Source of the DNA: CAYLJV01 sp964554215
GTDB taxonomy: Archaea; Hadarchaeota; Hadarchaeia; Hadarchaeales; JAGGTB01
DNA length: 64,000 nt
Assembly: GCA_964554215.1 (NCBI GenBank)
Contig: CAZKND010000001.1
Location: 1 to 64,000 of the forward strand
Direction: 5' to 3'
Below are positions 54,094-62,477 of this stretch, piece by piece. Within the stretch, counting starts at the first letter, position 1, and every line of letters starts with the position of its first letter. A program made the position numbers and the translations under genes. Under the pieces are notes generated by a model, which was not told the origin of the DNA, made no database searches, and saw nothing but the letters and a program-made list of their open reading frames with translations.

Positions 54094-54255
54094 ATGAAAT
54101 GTTGGATATGTCGAGAAGAGAAGGAAGACCTTAAGGAGATAGAAGCCATGGGGTCGGAGCATCACGTGTGTTCTGACTGCCTCTGGAGGGTATTAGACGA
54201 GCACGGTAAGCCAAAGTACGAGACAAAGCCTAAGTGGGAGAATATCTATGAGTAA
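54094..54255 (+). CDS. small zinc-finger protein
   Basis: 53 residues starting MKCWICREEKEDLKE, with CWIC near residue 3 and CSDC near residue 29, so a single four-cysteine zinc site. Two histidines (EHHVC) adjoin the second pair. The stop overlaps the ATG of the epimerase gene by 8 bp, so the two are translationally coupled. Codon use and GC are higher than the surrounding sequence, like the epimerase gene. Probably a partner or regulator of that gene; function unknown. Confidence 0.7.
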   Translation: MKCWICREEKEDLKEIEAMGSEHHVCSDCLWRVLDEHGKPKYETKPKWENIYE

Positions 54256-55441
54256 TTCTGATAAAGTCCTAGTCATGGGAGCGTGTGGTAACGTCGGCTC
54301 GAAGTTAGTGAGGATTCTGCTGGATAACGGATACGATGTAAGGGCTAGCGACCTGGAGGATGCGAGTAAGGAGCTTTTAGGGGACCTTGATGTGGAGTTC
54401 GTTCCCGGGGACATCACGAAACCAGAAACTTTACAAGACGTTGTCGAGGACGTGGACGCGGTTTTTAACACGGTATCATTCCTGGCCTACTCGAACCTTA
54501 TCTCTTACGACCAGATGTACAAGGTCAATGTAGAGGGGGAAAGGAACTTACTTGAGGCCACCATGGAAAACAATGACGATCTTAAGGCCTTCATACACTG
54601 GGCTTCGGGAGAAACTTACGGTCTGGGCGGTTTGTTTGAAGAGCGGTTCCTCCATGAAAATGGAGAAAGTAGAGAGGATCATCCTCAAACTGCATCTGAT
54701 GCTCCCTATCCGAAGACGAAATTGCTAGGTGAGCGAGAGTGTTGGCAGTACTACGAGGAGGAGGATTTACCATTGATAGTAATGCGACCATCCATGATTT
54801 ATGGACCGGAGCCATCATTCGAGGACAGAAGGTGGCTCAGATACTCCAAGTATTTCATGGTAATGCGGGATTTAGTAGAGATGATGGGAGGATGGCCAGG
54901 GCTTCTGAACTTTAAAAACCCGCTTGTCCACGCGGAGGATTCAGCCAGAGCGGCAGCATTCCTTTACGAGAACAAAGAGGATGCCATAGGTGAGGCATTC
55001 AATATCGTGGACGACCAAAATTACACCATGGAAGACATCGTTCGTTTCATGTTTGACTATTTCGGCTGGGATATTCAAGAAAATCCTTCTGCACATCTCA
55101 AGCCCCTGTTGAAGGGACTTCCACTGCCAAAACCCACCATCAGGGTGTTCAAGAAGGCGTACAGGGCCTGGATGGACGAAGTAAGGGAACAGGGACCAAT
55201 CTGGTGGGACTCGAACTACCAGGATCACTATCTTGAAGAGATGCTGAGCATGGAGAATTACTGTGAGGACTTCAAATATTCCAACAGAAAGATAAAGGAT
55301 CTCGGCTTTGAATTCAAGTATCCGGACGTGAGGGACGCCTTACCAGACATATTCGAGAACTGGAAGGAAAAAGACCTGGTGCCAGAGAGCTCCGGATTCA
55401 AGCACTTCTTTCTCAAGGCATTCCTGCTGGATGAACGCTAA
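54248..55441 (+). CDS. NAD-dependent epimerase/dehydratase (extended SDR)
   Basis: 397 residues. The Rossmann loop is MGACGNVGS (residues 10-18), with the acidic ASDLED after strand 2 favouring NAD; ASGETYG carries the Ser/Thr of the active site and YPKTK (about residue 157) the YxxxK pair. It is a paralogue of the intact gene at 63059 (shared GDITKPET and NVEGERN-like segments). Substrate unknown, perhaps a nucleotide sugar or isoprenoid compound. The gene is visibly richer in G and C and prefers AAG, CTG and GAG codons unlike neighbours, suggesting transfer. Confidence 0.88.
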   Translation: MSNSDKVLVMGACGNVGSKLVRILLDNGYDVRASDLEDASKELLGDLDVEFVPGDITKPETLQDVVEDVDAVFNTVSFLAYSNLISYDQMYKVNVEGERNLLEATMENNDDLKAFIHWASGETYGLGGLFEERFLHENGESREDHPQTASDAPYPKTKLLGERECWQYYEEEDLPLIVMRPSMIYGPEPSFEDRRWLRYSKYFMVMRDLVEMMGGWPGLLNFKNPLVHAEDSARAAAFLYENKEDAIGEAFNIVDDQNYTMEDIVRFMFDYFGWDIQENPSAHLKPLLKGLPLPKPTIRVFKKAYRAWMDEVREQGPIWWDSNYQDHYLEEMLSMENYCEDFKYSNRKIKDLGFEFKYPDVRDALPDIFENWKEKDLVPESSGFKHFFLKAFLLDER

Positions 55442-55444
55442 ACA

Positions 55445-55535
55445 GGGTATTAATTTACCCCGGAAATAGGAGAGCAGGAAGCAGTAACTCAGTCTGTACC
55501 GTTGGAAGTACCTGGGCAACCCGAGTTATTCTATT
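55445..55535 (+). other. structured intergenic sequence after the epimerase gene
   Basis: A 5-bp stem GGGTA/TACCC with a six-base loop directly follows the stop codon. Then AATAG/CTATT, AGTAACTC/GAGTTATT and GTAC/GTAC nest inside one another over 71 bases. GC is higher than the surrounding sequence. It has no tRNA features. It could be a terminator or a small RNA. Confidence 0.35.
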
Positions 55536-55587
55536 AATCAATGGGGTCAAAATAACAACTTCATAAAAAGTAAAAATCTTATATTTT

Positions 55588-55605
55588 TTGTTATATATAC
55601 AACAA
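55588..55605. promoter_or_regulatory. operator-like palindrome before the 91-residue gene
   Basis: TTGTTATATATACAACAA is one base away from the perfect 18-bp palindrome at 55893. It overlaps the only TATA-like sequence (TATATATA), eight bases upstream of the ATG, so transcription would be leaderless and binding would block it. Confidence 0.7.
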
Positions 55606-55613
55606 TATAGACC

Positions 55614-55889
55614 ATGGTAAAAATACTCATACTCTGGGACATCAAATCGAAAGGATCCAAAGCCACATGCTTCTATCGAGACTTGAAAGGTTATGATTAC
55701 AAAACAAAATCAGGGAAAAAACATAGCGATGGAATATTAGATGAACTTCCCCAAGACGTCTGGGACTTTGTCAGCCGTAGTGCACTATTGATAGAGAAGA
55801 AGCACGCAAACGAGATAGAACAAGTCTTCAAAAAGTATGATTCTCATCTAAAGTGGAAAAAGTTCAAGGTTGAAGAAAATGAAAAATGA
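55614..55889 (+). CDS. 91-residue hypothetical protein between two matching operators
   Basis: A compact alpha/beta protein: ILILWDIKSKGSKATCFYRD at the start, then GILDELPQDVWDFVSRSALLI and EKKHANEIEQVFKKYDSHL, ending in lysine and glutamate. The hydrophobic strand after the Met and the helix-strand order hint at a ferredoxin-like fold similar in outline to Cas2/VapD or PaaX C-terminal domains, but this is a guess. No helix-turn-helix is seen. Framed by two copies of the same 18-bp operator, so it shares control with cdc48. Confidence 0.65.
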   Translation: MVKILILWDIKSKGSKATCFYRDLKGYDYKTKSGKKHSDGILDELPQDVWDFVSRSALLIEKKHANEIEQVFKKYDSHLKWKKFKVEENEK

Positions 55890-55892
55890 GAG

Positions 55893-55910
55893 TTGTTGTA
55901 TATACAACAA
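55893..55910. promoter_or_regulatory. perfect 18-bp palindrome upstream of cdc48
   Basis: TTGTTGTATATACAACAA reads the same on both strands. It lies 3 bp after the stop of the 91-residue gene and about 15 bp before the cdc48 TATA box (TATATAAA at 55925-55932), 46 bp before the cdc48 ATG. Confidence 0.8.
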
Positions 55911-55956
55911 AAGGTTTAATAGAGTATATAAACAATTCAAGATTGAGGAATAGAAC

Positions 55957-58227
55957 ATGTCAGAAGGGAAAAAAGAATTAGAACTTACAGTAGCAGAAGC
56001 ACGTAGGCAAAAAGATGTAGGCAAAAATGTCGCGAGGATAAGCAAAAAAGCGATGAAAGAACTCGGAGTCAAACAAGGCGACATCATAGAGATCGAAGGT
56101 AACAAAAAATCCGGCGCCATAGTAAGGACAAGTTATAGAGAAGACGAAGGATTGGACATCATAAGACTAGACGGTCTCGAACGGAAAAACACTGGTACTT
56201 CAATTGGAGAAAAAGTGAAAGTACGGGAAGCAGAAGTGAAAGAAGCCGACAAGATCACTATAGCCCCTGCAGATCAAAACATACAGATACAAGGAGGAGG
56301 TAGAGCACTAAAACAGAGCCTCCTAGGACGACCGGCAACCAAAGGCGACCTCATTACACCAACAGGACAACCAGGAGATATATTCTCCCAAATATTTGGA
56401 GGAATGTTCCAAGGTACATCTCCATCTTCATCTTTTGGACTGGGAGAACTTAGATTCATGGTGACAAACGTAAATCCGGACGACCTAGTGCTGATCACAA
56501 AAAATACGACAGTAAACCTATCTTCAAAAACAGCAGATATAGAAGAAGCATCCACCCCGTCTATAACCTATGAAGATATCGGTGGACTAGACAAAGAAAT
56601 CCAGAGAGTTCGAGAGATGGTCGAACTACCATTAAGACATCCAGAACTCTTTGACCAACTAGGGATAGAACCACCGAAAGGAGTACTCCTACACGGACCT
56701 CCAGGAACTGGAAAAACGCTAACCGCAAAAGCAGTGGCAAACGAATCTGACGCCCACTTCCAATCAATAGCAGGGCCAGAGATAATGTCAAAATTCTACG
56801 GAGAATCAGAAAAGAAGCTAAGAAACATTTTTGAAGAAGCAGAGAAAAACGCACCTTCCATAATATTCATCGACGAAATAGACGCCATAGCTTCAAAAAG
56901 AGAAGAGGTAAGCGGAGATGTGGAAAAAAGAGTTGTATCACAACTCCTATCCTTGCTGGATGGATTAGAATCTCGAGGAAAAGTCATAGTAATAGCAGCT
57001 ACCAACCGAGTGGACGCCGTCGACCCCGCACTAAGAAGACCAGGTCGTTTCGACAGGGAGATAGAAATCGGAGTTCCAGACCGAGAGGGACGTAAAGAGA
57101 TCATGCAAATACACACTCGAGGAATGCCCCTTTCAGAAGACGTCGACTTAGATAGGTTGGCCGACAATACTCACGGTTACGTCGGTGCAGACCTAGCTTC
57201 CTTGTCAAGAGAATCGGCGATGAACGCTTTGAGAGAGATATTGCCTGAGATCGACTTAGAAGATAAGAGAATTCCATCCGAAACTCTCGAAGGATTAGAG
57301 GTATCCGGAGAAAACTTCAGAAAAGCAAGACAACAAATAGAACCTTCCGCAATGAGAGAAGTGCTGGTCCAAGTTCCCGACACTCCATGGGAAGATGTAG
57401 GAGGGTTAGAAGAATCCAAACAACAACTTAGAGAAGCAGTTGAATGGCCGCTGAAGAAAGACGAAGCGTTCGAAAGAGTCGGTATAGAAGCCCCACACGG
57501 TATACTCCTATACGGACCACCAGGAACCGGTAAGACAATGCTCGCAAAAGCCGTAGCCACCGAAAGCGATTCTAATTTCATCTCTGTAAAAGGACCCGAA
57601 CTCCTATCTAAATGGGTCGGAGAATCCGAAAAAGCGGTAAGAGAAACATTTAAAAAAGCAAGACAAGCTGCACCAACCGTAATATTTTTCGACGAAATCG
57701 ACGCAATGGTGCCAAAAAGAGGCCGGAGACAAAGTAGTTCACAAGTAGGAGAAAGAGTGATCAGTCAACTATTAACAGAGATGGACGGTCTAGAGGAACT
57801 AGAAAACGTAGTAGTTATCGGTGCAACAAACAGGCCTGATCTCGTAGATCCAGCTCTATTGAGACCAGGAAGATTCGACAGAGTCATGATGGTTCCAGGA
57901 CCAGACAAAGAAGCGAGAGAAGAAATCTTCAAGATACACACCAGAGAGATGCCAATAGCAGAAGATGTCGACCTAGAAGAACTTGCTGAAGAAACTGCTG
58001 GATACAGCGGAGCAGATATCGCAGCTGTTTGCAAAGAAGCAGGGATGCTCGCTCTAAGAGAAGATATAGAAACAGAAACCGTCTCCAAAGAAGAATTCGA
58101 AGAAGCTTTGAAATCGGTCGGTCCATCGATTACAGATGAGATAACTGATACCTACAAAGAGTTCAAAAGTAAACACGGGAAAGAAATCGCTGAAGAAGCT
58201 AAAAAGGAAATGAAAGCCTACTACTAA
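55957..58227 (+). CDS. cdc48: Cdc48/VAT-type AAA+ ATPase
   Basis: 756 residues with the N-terminal double-psi barrel (VAEARRQKDVGKNVARIS) and two AAA modules. Each has Walker A GPPGTGKT (about residues 248 and 521) and Walker B: FIDEIDAIASKR and FFDEIDAMVPKR. The second-region SRH has NRPDLVDPALLRPGRFDR. It unfolds proteins for degradation by the proteasome. ATG 55957 is about 28 bp after TATATAAA. It shares an operator with the 91-residue gene. No second AAA+ protein of the Vps4/CdvC type is present near. Confidence 0.96.
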   Translation: MSEGKKELELTVAEARRQKDVGKNVARISKKAMKELGVKQGDIIEIEGNKKSGAIVRTSYREDEGLDIIRLDGLERKNTGTSIGEKVKVREAEVKEADKITIAPADQNIQIQGGGRALKQSLLGRPATKGDLITPTGQPGDIFSQIFGGMFQGTSPSSSFGLGELRFMVTNVNPDDLVLITKNTTVNLSSKTADIEEASTPSITYEDIGGLDKEIQRVREMVELPLRHPELFDQLGIEPPKGVLLHGPPGTGKTLTAKAVANESDAHFQSIAGPEIMSKFYGESEKKLRNIFEEAEKNAPSIIFIDEIDAIASKREEVSGDVEKRVVSQLLSLLDGLESRGKVIVIAATNRVDAVDPALRRPGRFDREIEIGVPDREGRKEIMQIHTRGMPLSEDVDLDRLADNTHGYVGADLASLSRESAMNALREILPEIDLEDKRIPSETLEGLEVSGENFRKARQQIEPSAMREVLVQVPDTPWEDVGGLEESKQQLREAVEWPLKKDEAFERVGIEAPHGILLYGPPGTGKTMLAKAVATESDSNFISVKGPELLSKWVGESEKAVRETFKKARQAAPTVIFFDEIDAMVPKRGRRQSSSQVGERVISQLLTEMDGLEELENVVVIGATNRPDLVDPALLRPGRFDRVMMVPGPDKEAREEIFKIHTREMPIAEDVDLEELAEETAGYSGADIAAVCKEAGMLALREDIETETVSKEEFEEALKSVGPSITDEITDTYKEFKSKHGKEIAEEAKKEMKAYY

Positions 58228-58239
58228 AGCCTACACTTC

Positions 58240-58297
58240 TTTATTTTTTTTATTTATTCTAACTACTAGAATAACTAGAAAAAAGAAAAAAAGAGAA
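58240..58297. terminator. T-rich terminators between cdc48 and superoxide reductase
   Basis: A T-rich run (TTATTTTTTTTATTTATT) follows the cdc48 stop; an A-rich run (AAAAAAGAAAAAAAGAGAA) reads as a T-rich tract for the opposing gene. TTCTA/TAGAA inverted repeats lie between. Consistent with converging transcription ends. Confidence 0.55.
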
Positions 58298-58312
58298 TTA
58301 AGATTTTCGTTC

Positions 58313-58696
58313 TCACTCCAATCTTATTTCTTTAGAAGATTCCCAAACGCCGTGCAGATTGCATTTGGCCTTAGCTCTCAAAGGATGGGAATGGTCCAAT
58401 TTAACCGTAGTCTTCATAACATAGTCACTCTTCTCAGGAGTTAGAGATAGTCGTGCCAAAAAAGTATCACCAGAATAAAGTTCCATCCATTCAATGAAAT
58501 GCCCGGGTTCATTAGGATGCTCTTTATACTCCCCGACTCTAACCTCTACTTCAAAAGGCTCATTTTCCTCTACTGAATCCGGAGCATCTATAATTACTGT
58601 ATGCTTCTTCTCTAAAGCATTCATATCTTCAGGGTCGTCAGTAGAAGGTTTGTTCACCCCACAAAACAAGTCATCTTCACAAGATTCTTCAGACAT
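58313..58696 (-). CDS. superoxide reductase (neelaredoxin type)
   Basis: 127 residues. The single-iron site is complete: LEKKHTVII near residue 30, EHPNEPGHFIEWMELY with two histidines near residues 59 and 66, and CNLHGVW near the C-terminus with the cysteine and last histidine. The N-terminal 25 residues carry two cysteines (SCEDDLFCG) but no desulforedoxin-type four-cysteine site. Family knowledge: reduces superoxide to peroxide without making oxygen, common in anaerobes. Pairs functionally with the rubrerythrin at 46886. Confidence 0.92.
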   Translation of the reverse strand: MSEESCEDDLFCGVNKPSTDDPEDMNALEKKHTVIIDAPDSVEENEPFEVEVRVGEYKEHPNEPGHFIEWMELYSGDTFLARLSLTPEKSDYVMKTTVKLDHSHPLRAKAKCNLHGVWESSKEIRLE

Positions 58697-58810
58697 AAAA
58701 AAATTTCACCTCCATAAAAAACTTAGTAACAATTAAACATACGGCAGAAAGAAAAATAAACCTTTGCTTACCGCTATTTAGAAAATATTCTAAAACCTCA
58801 ATTCAGATAA

Positions 58811-59338
58811 CTAATCAATTTTTGAGATAAAGCGGGGGGGAATCTCATCCGCAACGTAAACCCTATCGCTAGCTCTTTCTATCTGAACCCCTTCCTCCTT
58901 AGCCCCGCTAACATCTATCTTCAAGATAACGGGCGAAGAAGACCTTCTCTTACCTACACTTCGAGCACCTTCAATGCTGGAGGAAAGATGCACCTTTTGT
59001 CGACCTTTCGATTTCAATCCTTCTTTCAAAATCTTATCCGCCGATTCTGAAGTGGTCCCATGATACAAAGTCTCAACGCTTACGGGCTCCAAAGTAGGAT
59101 CGACATCAATAGAATGACCATACCTAGCTCTAATCCTATCATCCTTTATCTCGTATCTCCCCTTAGGGTCTTCATCAACTATCTCCTCGACATCATCTCT
59201 ATCTATTTCAGACCATCGGTCATGCAACTCTTCCAATAAACCGTCCAAACCAACCCACCCCTCATCTGAAATCTCCAAACCTGACGGATCATGTCTCAAA
59301 ATATAAGCCAAAGTCTTACTGACCTTTTTCCGATTCAA
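58811..59338 (-). CDS. kptA: RNA 2'-phosphotransferase Tpt1/KptA
   Basis: 175 residues. SKTLAYILRHDPSGLEISD at the start, YHGTTSESADKILKEGLK in the middle and RQKVHLSSS then IERASDRVYVADEIPPRFI at the end are typical of Tpt1 with its NAD-binding Arg-His-Arg residues. It removes a 2'-phosphate from RNA by transfer to NAD. With ThpR at the left edge it is the second RNA-end enzyme in the window. Divergent from rfcL. Confidence 0.93.
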   Translation of the reverse strand: MNRKKVSKTLAYILRHDPSGLEISDEGWVGLDGLLEELHDRWSEIDRDDVEEIVDEDPKGRYEIKDDRIRARYGHSIDVDPTLEPVSVETLYHGTTSESADKILKEGLKSKGRQKVHLSSSIEGARSVGKRRSSSPVILKIDVSGAKEEGVQIERASDRVYVADEIPPRFISKID

Positions 59339-59443
59339 AACTATACACCAACCAAATCTTTACCACAAATCGAGCTTGAAAAATCTTACCCGGTTTTAGC
59401 CAAGACTGAAATACCGAGCAAAAAATATCAATAAATAGAGATC

Positions 59444-60664
59444 ATGATCAAATCCTGGACAGAAAAATACCGGCCAAAAAAACTAGAAAACGTCGCAGCA
59501 CAAGGACGAGCCCTAAAAGACGTAAGAAAATGGGCCAAAAAATGGGAAAAAGGAAACCCGGAAAATAAAGCCTTACTGTTTTACGGCCCTCCGGGAACTG
59601 GGAAGAGCGCTACGGCCCATGCTCTGGCCGAAAAAATGGATTGGGACCTTATTGAGATGAATGCAAGCAATAAACGGACAAAAAAGGAAATCGAAAAAAT
59701 CGGCGGGTCGGCGGCAAAAATGGGAACTCTAACAGGTGGAGGAAGAAAAAGATTAATCGTTCTAGACGAGGCCGATAATGTCCATGGGAACGCCGACAGG
59801 GGAGGAAATAGAGCTATTTCCAGTCTATTGAAAGAAACCAACAATCCTGTAATACTGATAGGTAACGACCGATATGAGATGCCAAAAAGCATACGAAACA
59901 AAGTCAAGGAGGTAAACTTCCGAAGACTGAGACAGAGCTCTATAGCCAAAGCATTACGACAAATCGCAAAAAACGAAGGTATAGATGCCGATGAAGAAGT
60001 TTTGCAAGAACTAGGGGACAGAGCAAATGGTGATCTGCGTTCCGCTATAAACGATTTTCAAGCTATAGCTGAAGGAAGAGAGAAAGTCGAAAAAGAAGAC
60101 ATTGCCACAAAAGATAGAGATAGGTCCTATGACATTTTCAAAGTCCTGGGCAAGATTAAGAAAACAAGAGATGCCGAAGAGGCCAGACAAGTACTAATGG
60201 ATTTCGACGAGACTCCAGAAGAAGCTATAGATTGGATAGAAGAGAATCTTCCAAAAATGATGGGTAACATCCCTGATTTAGCAGACGCTTACGAAAAACT
60301 TGCTAGAGCAGATATTTTCTTAGGAAGAACTCGAAGAAAACAAGACTACCATTATTGGAAATACGCAGCAGATTTGATGAGTGCCGGCGTAGCTCTAGCG
60401 CAAAAGGGGAAAGGAGGAAAAGGAAGATTCAGTTATCCTGGTTCCAGAAAAACATATGGTAGAACCAAGAAGAAGAGAAAAATAAGAGACAATCTAGCCA
60501 ATAAAATCTCTGAAAATTATCACGTTTCAGAACAGAAAGCAATAAACGATTTCTTTCCATATCTCTCATTAGTATTCAGCAATGACAAAGAAAAATCAGA
60601 ACAAATCGTAAAGGAACTAGAACTGAAGGATGAAGAAACTAACTACCTCACAAACTTTAGATAA
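59444..60664 (+). CDS. rfcL: replication factor C large subunit
   Basis: 406 residues. AAA+ motifs are FYGPPGTGKSATAHALAEK (about residue 46) and LIVLDEADNVHG (about 105). The C-terminal collar is followed by a basic, glycine-rich stretch (KGKGGKGRFSYPGSRKTYGR) and a helical end. It forms the clamp loader with RfcS. Slightly short for RfcL because the acidic tail is reduced, and no PIP box is seen. Confidence 0.95.
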   Translation: MIKSWTEKYRPKKLENVAAQGRALKDVRKWAKKWEKGNPENKALLFYGPPGTGKSATAHALAEKMDWDLIEMNASNKRTKKEIEKIGGSAAKMGTLTGGGRKRLIVLDEADNVHGNADRGGNRAISSLLKETNNPVILIGNDRYEMPKSIRNKVKEVNFRRLRQSSIAKALRQIAKNEGIDADEEVLQELGDRANGDLRSAINDFQAIAEGREKVEKEDIATKDRDRSYDIFKVLGKIKKTRDAEEARQVLMDFDETPEEAIDWIEENLPKMMGNIPDLADAYEKLARADIFLGRTRRKQDYHYWKYAADLMSAGVALAQKGKGGKGRFSYPGSRKTYGRTKKKRKIRDNLANKISENYHVSEQKAINDFFPYLSLVFSNDKEKSEQIVKELELKDEETNYLTNFR

Positions 60665-60877
60665 GATTCTATTTCCAAAATATTACTTTTCTATTTTTGA
60701 CGAACCAACCTATTCGTGGATGTATTCTAATGAGTTTAGAGAGTGAAAAGAATAATACTTTCACATTATCTCAGAAGAGAACTTCCTAGACAATGCAAAA
60801 ATATAACCTCCAAACAATTCCCAACGATGCAAAATCCAAAAGCAAAAAAAGGAACTATCCAGAAAAAAAGAAAAAAG

Positions 60878-60891
60878 TTTAAATAATTTGT
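60878..60891 (+). promoter_or_regulatory. TATA-like element TTTAAATAATTTGT
   Basis: Identical to the element at 52854. It lies 38 bp upstream of the start of the 508-residue gene, with a GTGGTGA ribosome site in between. The remaining 60665-60877 is AT-rich with no gene recognised. Confidence 0.6.
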
Positions 60892-60929
60892 GAGTGCATG
60901 GATAGAATTGCAAAGAAGTGGTGAAGTAA

Positions 60930-62456
60930 ATGCCAAAATTCGAGCTTTCGGAAATCGATAAGGAAGGATTGGAAAAAGGTGCAGACAGGGTACAACCAGA
61001 ATGGTGGCAGATAGTTGAAGTCTCCGGAGCTCTTGAAAAGGGAGAAGTTCCATCAGCTGAAGAAAGATTCGGAGGAGTTGCATTAGCTCCCATTGAACTT
61101 GACCATGGTATTCTTCCAAACTTGATGAAAGATTTTCTACCTCAAATCTTCATAGACAACCCAACGATGACAACTCTAATTACAGACGAAGAAGGCGACC
61201 ATATCATATGGGCAGGTGTAGAGCATGCCGAAGGCGGAGTTTACAAATGGGTTGAAAGAGTTGACCCTAAAGGCGAATGGGCAGAACCAGTGAATGAAAA
61301 ATTATCAGAGGGAGATTATGAAGGTGCCTACGAAGAAACCAAAAAGATGGTTGAAGAAGAATTTGGAGTTGATTTAGGACTAATAAAAATAGCTAAACCT
61401 CAATTCTTTATAGAATTAGAAAAAACCTTTGAAGCTGCAGAAGAAGGGGAAGACTTAATCGGATGGATTCCTCAAGTAATGGATTTCGGAGTCACTATTT
61501 TTGAAGAAGATTATATCAATTTTTATCCTGAACCCTATTTTTACCAATTTTTAAACGAAGTACTTGAACCCATGATAAAGGAATTAGATGGAGACGAGCT
61601 TGAACCTATTCTCAGGAAGTTCATCGACGAACCTCCACTCGACATAATCATACCACTCAAGAGCAGAGGGAAATCCTCCGCACTCAGAATAAAGCAAGAT
61701 AGCGATAACATAGTGATAACTTCAGTCGATTTAGAAGTCAATGAGGAATTGTATTCAGACGATGTGAAAAAACTAGCTCAAAATTACAGGGACAAGTTCC
61801 CCGAAGCGGACTTAGTTCTTTCCCTAAACGTCAATGAAGACTTAAAGAATCTACTAAGTCAGCTAATGACAGACATTCCGATGAGTGAAGAAACATACGC
61901 TAAAATAGGGACCTATGTGGGCAATCTGTTAAACTCACTTGGAGAAGATGTTTGGATTGAAATGAATGATAACTGGCTTAATCTAAACAACATCTTGGAG
62001 TGGGCGGAAGAATTGTTGGATTATGACATCAGAGAGCTTAATCTACCTCTAGATATGGTGATGGTGGGAATGGAAAAAACGCTATCCCAACATCCTATGG
62101 GAATATTCGTCACGGACGAAAACAGAGAATTGGTAACATCAATAGTAGCAGACTTCACGGAAGATGTCCCTAAACTTGAAACAGTAAACAAAAGTGAACT
62201 AGAGGAAATATTTAAAATAGAAGGTTCAAATGCAGTGAGCGAAGCTGTTTCCGAACTTCCTGAGGAATATGGAACTGTCCACCCATGTATCGAGGTTAAG
62301 ATAGACGAGATAGTACCTATAGTCGCCGAACTAAAGAAATCAATGAAAGAGCCTAGAAGATCTCCGCTATACCTCATGAGAATTCTAACTTACCTAGGGG
62401 ACATTTTAGAAAAAGGGATAAACTTCTCAGATTCTCCTTATCAGTTAACAGAATAA
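60930..62456 (+). CDS. large orphan protein of unknown function
   Basis: 508 residues, strongly acidic, no signal peptide, no membrane helix and one cysteine. It appears to have several alpha/beta parts: WWQIVEVSGALEKGEVPSA early, TLITDEEGDHIIWAGVEHA near residue 85, IIIPLKSRGKSSALRIKQD near residue 240, then a long helical C-terminal half. I do not recognise a family. It ends just before the second duplicated block, and the 167-residue gene and the epimerase follow on the same strand with no terminator between, so a three-gene transcript is likely. An internal AATAATTTGT at its end could give the downstream genes their own promoter. Confidence 0.75.
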   Translation: MPKFELSEIDKEGLEKGADRVQPEWWQIVEVSGALEKGEVPSAEERFGGVALAPIELDHGILPNLMKDFLPQIFIDNPTMTTLITDEEGDHIIWAGVEHAEGGVYKWVERVDPKGEWAEPVNEKLSEGDYEGAYEETKKMVEEEFGVDLGLIKIAKPQFFIELEKTFEAAEEGEDLIGWIPQVMDFGVTIFEEDYINFYPEPYFYQFLNEVLEPMIKELDGDELEPILRKFIDEPPLDIIIPLKSRGKSSALRIKQDSDNIVITSVDLEVNEELYSDDVKKLAQNYRDKFPEADLVLSLNVNEDLKNLLSQLMTDIPMSEETYAKIGTYVGNLLNSLGEDVWIEMNDNWLNLNNILEWAEELLDYDIRELNLPLDMVMVGMEKTLSQHPMGIFVTDENRELVTSIVADFTEDVPKLETVNKSELEEIFKIEGSNAVSEAVSELPEEYGTVHPCIEVKIDEIVPIVAELKKSMKEPRRSPLYLMRILTYLGDILEKGINFSDSPYQLTE

Positions 62457-62477
62457 TTTGTATTACCCTCCTAGCAG

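Noticed and set aside
55465..55535. possible tRNA of about 71 bases after the epimerase
   Set aside because: The stems nest as one long hairpin and there is no T-loop consensus or acceptor end; kept only as a structured sequence.
52679..55683. 15-base string TGCTTCTATCGAGAC shared by 52679 and the 91-residue gene
   Set aside because: In 64 kb a few 15-mers are expected to recur by chance and flanking sequence does not match.
55614..55889. 91-residue protein as Cas2
   Set aside because: Only the broad strand-helix order is similar; no CRISPR repeats or other cas genes are present.
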